8,788 nt of DNA from Pyrodictiaceae archaeon. GTDB lineage: Archaea; Thermoproteota; Thermoprotei_A; Sulfolobales; Pyrodictiaceae. Below, one piece after another: positions 5,908 through 8,788 of the stretch (its first letter is position 1; the number at the start of each line of letters is the position of its first letter). Position numbers and translations under genes: made by a program. The DNA lies in assembly GCA_027043685.1 (NCBI GenBank), contig JALUFI010000253.1, positions 1 to 8,788 on the forward strand, in the 5' to 3' direction. Below the pieces are notes generated by a model that had not been told where the DNA came from, did no database searches, and was given only the letters and a program-made list of their open reading frames with translations.

Positions 5908-5927
5908 GTGTCACCCCTCCGTGACAC
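5908..5927 (-). promoter_or_regulatory. Perfect inverted repeat around the vapB SD (operator candidate)
   Basis: Arms GTGTCAC (5908-5914) and GTGACAC (5921-5927) are perfectly complementary with a 6-base spacer. In the mRNA the spacer reads GGAGGG, so the SD sits in the loop and its GGTGA end in the stem. It lies wholly between trm10 and vapB. A weak TATA-like GATAAG (about 5952-5957, minus strand) sits about 25 bases upstream, which would put the repeat at the transcription start. VapB-family proteins commonly bind such repeats to autorepress; that role here is inference. Confidence 0.55.
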
Positions 5928-5936
5928 GTAGCGGTG

Positions 5937-7139
5937 CTACTGCTGCTCCTCCTTATCGTCTCCGCTGCAGCTCCTGGGCGGGGGCCCGGTGGGCGGCTCC
6001 CCGCCCGCCATCCGGACGGCTCGGAGGAAGTCCCTGGGGGATAGGGGGAGCCAGCTGCGGAGCCTGCAGTAGACGCTCCAGGGGACCCTCTGTCTTCGGC
6101 CGCGGAGGAGCCTGCTTATCTCCACGTAGGCCCTGGCCCTGGCGTCGCGGGGCGACATGTTGGCGGTTATCGCTTTCTCCACGTCGCCGCAGAACCTGTA
6201 GCGTGCATCGAGGAGTATCGCTGCCAGCACGTTTATCCTGTTGGGGACTCCGTGGATGCTGCCCCGCAGCTCCAGCCTCCTCTTCTCGTAGAGGCCGCGG
6301 AGGGGGAGCCTCGCGGTCTCACCTGGCCTCGGTGTCCGGTCCACGATGCCTCCCAGGATGAAGGCCTCCGCGCCGAGCACGTCCCCCGGGGTGAGGGGCT
6401 CCTCTGCGGAGGGGTCGAGGAGGACTATGCGGCGGTAGCCGCGGAGCACGAGGGCCTCATCGCTGGGCAGCATGCTCGCCTGCACCAGGGGGGAGCCGAG
6501 GAAGCCCCGGAGCCACTCCAGCACCCCGGGGCGCAGGCCTGCGAGGAGGAGGTGCGGGTCCCAGAGCCAGCGCCGGACCTCGCCGAGCGCCGCGCCGAGC
6601 TGGACGCGGAGGCTCCTCAGCTCCTCCACCGTGTGGCGCCAGACAAGGCCCATATCGACAGCCACGACGGGCACGGGGCGCGGGGGAAGCCTCTCGAGGA
6701 GCCCACGGCGGAGCCCACGGCCCCGGACAAGCGAGGCACTGGCCACCGCTCCCCCGCCCCGCGGCGAGAGGAACCGGAGGACACCGTCACCCGGCACCGG
6801 GGCCTCGTCAACCACCGTGCCCTCCCCGCCGGGGCCGAGGGAGGCGTCGCGGAGCAGCACCTCCAGCACAGCCCTCTGCCCCGGGCCGGCCCCGCTGGGC
6901 CCCAGGCCCCTCGTGCGGAGAAGCAGCGAGTCAACGCCACGGCCCCGGACAAGCATGTCCGCGAACACTGTCCTCGGCAGCTCCCAGGCCAGGCGCTGGC
7001 AGGCGGCGTCAGCTACCGTGAGGCCGGTCACAGCCCACCAGCCCTCAGCAGCCCTACGGGCTCCCAGCAGGGGGGTGAGAGGAGGCTCATCACCCGCCCA
7101 GACAACACTCCGAGGAGAGGGGCGGCCAGCAGCGACCAA
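5937..7139 (-). CDS. trm10: Archaeal Trm10: tRNA (position 9) N1-purine methyltransferase, SPOUT family
   Basis: Methylates N1 of the purine at tRNA position 9 (m1A9 or m1G9) using S-adenosylmethionine; cytosolic tRNA modification. Numbered from TTG 7139, the SPOUT core includes VVAVDMGLVWRHTVEEL (158-174), IVLLDPSAEEPL (238-249), AFILGGIVDRTPRPG (259-273) and IHGVPNRINVLAAILL (295-310), which together match archaeal Trm10. Residues 38-155 are the N-terminal domain, and 311-400 a C-terminal helical part ending in an acidic Gln-rich tail. Whether A or G is the target cannot be read here. The start is doubtful: TTG 7139 follows directly after a TAA and has no SD, while GTG 7031 has GAGGG and GGTGG upstream and would drop 36 low-complexity residues. 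The second is at least as likely. It is followed by vapB after 35 bases. Confidence 0.9.
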   Translation of the reverse strand: MVAAGRPSPRSVVWAGDEPPLTPLLGARRAAEGWWAVTGLTVADAACQRLAWELPRTVFADMLVRGRGVDSLLLRTRGLGPSGAGPGQRAVLEVLLRDASLGPGGEGTVVDEAPVPGDGVLRFLSPRGGGAVASASLVRGRGLRRGLLERLPPRPVPVVAVDMGLVWRHTVEELRSLRVQLGAALGEVRRWLWDPHLLLAGLRPGVLEWLRGFLGSPLVQASMLPSDEALVLRGYRRIVLLDPSAEEPLTPGDVLGAEAFILGGIVDRTPRPGETARLPLRGLYEKRRLELRGSIHGVPNRINVLAAILLDARYRFCGDVEKAITANMSPRDARARAYVEISRLLRGRRQRVPWSVYCRLRSWLPLSPRDFLRAVRMAGGEPPTGPPPRSCSGDDKEEQQ

Positions 7140-7210
7140 TTAGGGGGAGCGCGGCGGCGCCAACCAGTAAGCATCCCCCGGGGGCGGTGAGGAGGGCTAG
7201 ATATGCGGCA

Positions 7211-7229
7211 GGCCCCCGCGCCGGGGGCC
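7211..7229. repeat. Strong GC hairpin downstream of the 7275-7649 gene
   Basis: GGCCCCCG (7211-7218) and CGGGGGCC (7222-7229) are perfect 8-base arms around CGC. It lies about 45 bases after the stop of the acidic hypothetical gene and just upstream of trm10 on the same strand. No T-run follows, so it does not look like a bacterial-style terminator; its role is unknown. An AT-rich GCATATC (minus strand, about 7199-7205) next to it could be a TATA element for trm10. Confidence 0.35.
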
Positions 7230-7274
7230 GGTGGCGACGGTTTCTGGTGCCGAGCCCCGCAACCCCTCGGGGGG

Positions 7275-7649
7275 CTACTCCTCTTCCTCCTCCGCCTCCT
7301 CAAGCTCGCCCAGGATGTCCATAGCGGCCGTCCTCGTCTCCAGGCTCGCCCGGTACCCCTTCCTGACCAGCTCCTCGTATAGCTCGTATGCGAGGCCGCT
7401 CATCTCGTCCACTAGGTCCTCTATCTCGCCTCGCACGTCCTCGCCCTCGACAGCCGTGTCGAGGGCCTCGCGTATGTAGTCCCTCAGGCCCTCGTAGCCC
7501 AGCCGGACGAGGAGCCCCCTGCTGGTCTCCCTCACCTCGATGTAGAACGGGGCCTCCCGGTGCCAGAGCCTCACCGCGTCCCCGGCCCTCTCGAAGCGGA
7601 GGCCGCGGCGCCGGGCAAACCCCTCGACAACCTCGAGAGGCACGGCCAT
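7275..7649 (-). CDS. Acidic hypothetical protein, 124 residues
   Basis: I do not recognise this family. The N-terminal half (1-60) alternates hydrophobic and charged residues in a way that suggests a small alpha/beta domain, with FYIEVRETSRGLLVRLGY (34-51) as two adjacent strands. The second half is mostly helical (DYIREALDTAV, EIEDLVDEMSGLAYELYEELV) and ends in a poly-Glu tail. There is no signal peptide or membrane segment. The frame stays open 49 codons further upstream, but ATG 7649 has GGGGGTG seven bases before it and a TATA-like TTTATT (7699-7694) giving a leader of about 20 bases, so I take that start. It is divergent from sufC with a 122-base gap and lies upstream of trm10 on the same strand. 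Codon pattern and signals support a real gene; function unknown. Confidence 0.75.
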   Translation of the reverse strand: MAVPLEVVEGFARRRGLRFERAGDAVRLWHREAPFYIEVRETSRGLLVRLGYEGLRDYIREALDTAVEGEDVRGEIEDLVDEMSGLAYELYEELVRKGYRASLETRTAAMDILGELEEAEEEEE

Positions 7650-7693
7650 GGCAAGGCACCCCCACGAGCCAGCTAGAGGGCCCCAGGGCCTCC

Positions 7694-7699
7694 AATAAA
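7694..7699. promoter_or_regulatory. TATA-like element between divergent genes
   Basis: AATAAA (TTTATT on the minus strand) is the only AT-rich spot in the 122-base gap. It is well placed for the minus-strand hypothetical gene (start site near 7671, about 22 bases before ATG 7649). It could also serve sufC with a leader of about 50 bases. Confidence 0.4.
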
Positions 7700-7771
7700 C
7701 CCGGAGCCGGGAGCCCCTCAGATGCGAGGGGCAACCACCTACACGGCCCCACAGCGTTACAGCCACTGGCC

Positions 7772-8542
7772 ATGGGAGGGGCCGTGGCTCATCCACTGCT
7801 CGTCGTCGACGGCTCCCTGGTAGAGGCCGGTGGCCGGCCCGTCGCCGGGGTCCGTGGCCTCGTGCTCGAGGGGCCTGGGGTCTACCTCCTCGTCGGCCCC
7901 AACGGCTCGGGGAAGACGAGCCTCCTCTCAGCCCTCGCTGGGCGCAGGGGGTACCGCCTCCGCGGCGGCACTGCGCTCTACATGGGTGAGCCCCTGGAGG
8001 GCATGGGGCTCCTGGAGAGGGCTAGGAGGGGCCTCGTCTACGCGTACCAGTCGCCGCCCCCGCTCCGCGGGGTGACGCTCCGCGTCCTCGAGGAGGAGGT
8101 CAAGCGTATCGCCGGCGGCGCCTCGCCCGTGGCGAGCAGGGTGGCGGAGCTGCTGGGTATCGAGGGGCTGCGCGGCAAGGAGCTTGCCTCTATGAGCGGC
8201 GGGGAGAGGAGGAGGGCGGAGCTGTACCTCGCCGCGCTCCAGTCGCCCCGCGTCGCCCTCCTCGACGAGCCTGACAGCGGCGTCGACGTGGACTGGGCGA
8301 AGGCCATGGCCGAGGCGGTGACGGTGCTCGCGGAGAAGCAGGGGGCGGCCGTGCTCCTCGTCAGCCACACAACGGGCTTCATGGCGTGCCTCGCCGCGGA
8401 GGCCAGGAGGGTCTTCCTGGCCCACGACGGCCGCGTCGAGCCGCTCCCGCTGGAGCCCCTGGAGGCGGTCAAGCTCCTCGAGCACCGGGGCTTCAACGCC
8501 CTGAGGAGGGCCGCGGAGGAAGCCGGGGGTGCGGCGCAGTGA
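7772..8542 (+). CDS. sufC: SufC, ATPase of the Suf Fe-S cluster assembly complex
   Basis: SufC is a soluble ABC-type ATPase that works with SufB (and SufD) to assemble Fe-S clusters in the cytosol. Visible motifs, numbered from ATG 7772, are Walker A GPNGSGKTS (42-50), Q-loop Gln93 in VYAYQSPPPLRGV, signature MSGGERRRAE (141-150), Walker B VALLDEPDSGVDVD (161-174) with Asp165 and Glu166, and His199 in VSHT. The Gln-x-Pro-Pro loop and DEPDSGVDVD are typical of SufC rather than of transporters. At 256 residues the length is normal. ATG 7772 has no SD; GTG 7784 is in frame but only two bases after GGGAGGGG, so the start is uncertain by four residues. The frame is open far upstream but antisense to the neighbouring gene, with no family match. 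The stop overlaps the next start (GTGA), implying translational coupling. Confidence 0.93.
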   Translation: MGGAVAHPLLVVDGSLVEAGGRPVAGVRGLVLEGPGVYLLVGPNGSGKTSLLSALAGRRGYRLRGGTALYMGEPLEGMGLLERARRGLVYAYQSPPPLRGVTLRVLEEEVKRIAGGASPVASRVAELLGIEGLRGKELASMSGGERRRAELYLAALQSPRVALLDEPDSGVDVDWAKAMAEAVTVLAEKQGAAVLLVSHTTGFMACLAAEARRVFLAHDGRVEPLPLEPLEAVKLLEHRGFNALRRAAEEAGGAAQ

Positions 8543-8788
8543 GGCCCAGCAGGGAGGCGCTGCGCGAGGCACTGGCGAGGCCCGACCCCCTCGGCTACCG
8601 GCTCCTCGAACCAAGGACAGGCGAGGCCGAGGGCGACGGGAGCGGGGACTGGGGCGCCGCCCTCGAGGCCGCCAGGGGCCTCGGCCTCGACCCAGGGCTG
8701 CTGCGCGAGTCAAGCCTCGTGGTGATAGACGAGTCGGTGGCGGCGGAGGCTGCTAGGAGGAGGGCGGAGAGGATGGGGGCCTACGTGC
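8539..8788 (+). CDS. SufB/SufD-family scaffold protein, N-terminal fragment
   Basis: The gene begins with GTG 8539, whose last two bases are the first two of the sufC stop TGA, and runs off the window after 83 complete codons. The visible part is Arg/Glu/Ala-rich (residues 1-40), then AALEAARGLGLDPG (about 40-53) and SLVVIDESVAAEAA (about 58-71), which resemble the early helix and strand of archaeal SufB/SufD proteins. The conserved beta-helix core lies outside the window, so SufB and SufD cannot be separated and the family call leans on position. Four-base overlap with sufC argues for a Suf operon. Confidence 0.6.
   Translation, partial: MRPSREALREALARPDPLGYRLLEPRTGEAEGDGSGDWGAALEAARGLGLDPGLLRESSLVVIDESVAAEAARRRAERMGAYV

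Noticed and set aside
5513..6361. 282-codon plus-strand ORF antisense to vapC, vapB and the end of trm10
   Set aside because: Serine- and arginine-runs are the complement of Glu/Leu/Arg-rich helices on the minus strand; no motif.
6252..7190. 312-codon plus-strand ORF antisense to trm10
   Set aside because: Opposite strong Trm10 motifs; its composition is low-complexity Pro/Glu/Ala/Arg and it has no recognisable domain.
7211..7229. GC hairpin as an intrinsic terminator
   Set aside because: No following T-run on either strand; archaeal termination relies mainly on T-rich tracts.
7388..7771. 128-codon upstream extension of the sufC frame
   Set aside because: Antisense to the acidic hypothetical gene; SufC homology begins only after ATG 7772.
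7650..7796. 49-codon upstream extension of the acidic hypothetical protein
   Set aside because: Overlaps the divergent promoter region and the sufC start; ATG 7649 has a good SD at proper spacing and a TATA-like element.
1..8788. CRISPR array, insertion sequence, rRNA or integrase attachment site
   Set aside because: No regularly spaced direct repeats, transposase motifs, terminal inverted repeats or rRNA core sequences were seen on reading both strands.

Overview
The window is gene-dense, very GC-rich DNA that looks like a hyperthermophilic crenarchaeon, most likely Desulfurococcales and perhaps close to Pyrodictiaceae. The taxon is inferred from gene content and signals, not from a search. 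Supporting points are the archaeal-type S-adenosylmethionine synthetase, a DUF460/COG2433 RNase H-like protein, an archaeal Trm10, a VapB-type antitoxin next to a PIN domain, a SufC whose 3' end overlaps a probable SufB/SufD gene, frequent GTG and TTG starts, GGTG-type Shine-Dalgarno (SD) sites, and a clear TTTAAAA box.

Layout, left to right: (1) 1-165, promoter and 5' UTR of mat; (2) 166-1395 (+), mat; (3) 1392-3497 (-), a 701-residue DUF460 protein converging on mat so tightly that one CTAG supplies both stop codons; (4) 3498-3920, a gene-free stretch with four strong dyads, the best place for an undescribed RNA or regulatory element; (5) 3921-4355 (+) and 4395-5081 (+), a four-histidine cupin and a purine phosphoribosyltransferase, probably one operon; (6) 5218-5901 (-), a VapBC-like pair in which the PIN ORF is intact but has no usable start codon and shares the antitoxin's frame, separated by one TGA; (7) 5937-7139 (-), trm10; (8) 7275-7649 (-), an unrecognised acidic protein; (9) 7772-8542 (+), sufC, and 8539-8788 (+), the start of a SufB/SufD-like gene that runs off the window.

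Functionally this is mostly housekeeping: mat makes S-adenosylmethionine, Trm10 uses it to methylate position 9 of tRNA, Suf assembles Fe-S clusters, and the phosphoribosyltransferase salvages purines. The accessory part is the VapBC-like module just downstream of trm10. Several genes (mat, the DUF460 gene, vapB) have their SD inside or beside an inverted repeat. I saw no CRISPR array, insertion sequence, rRNA or convincing tRNA.
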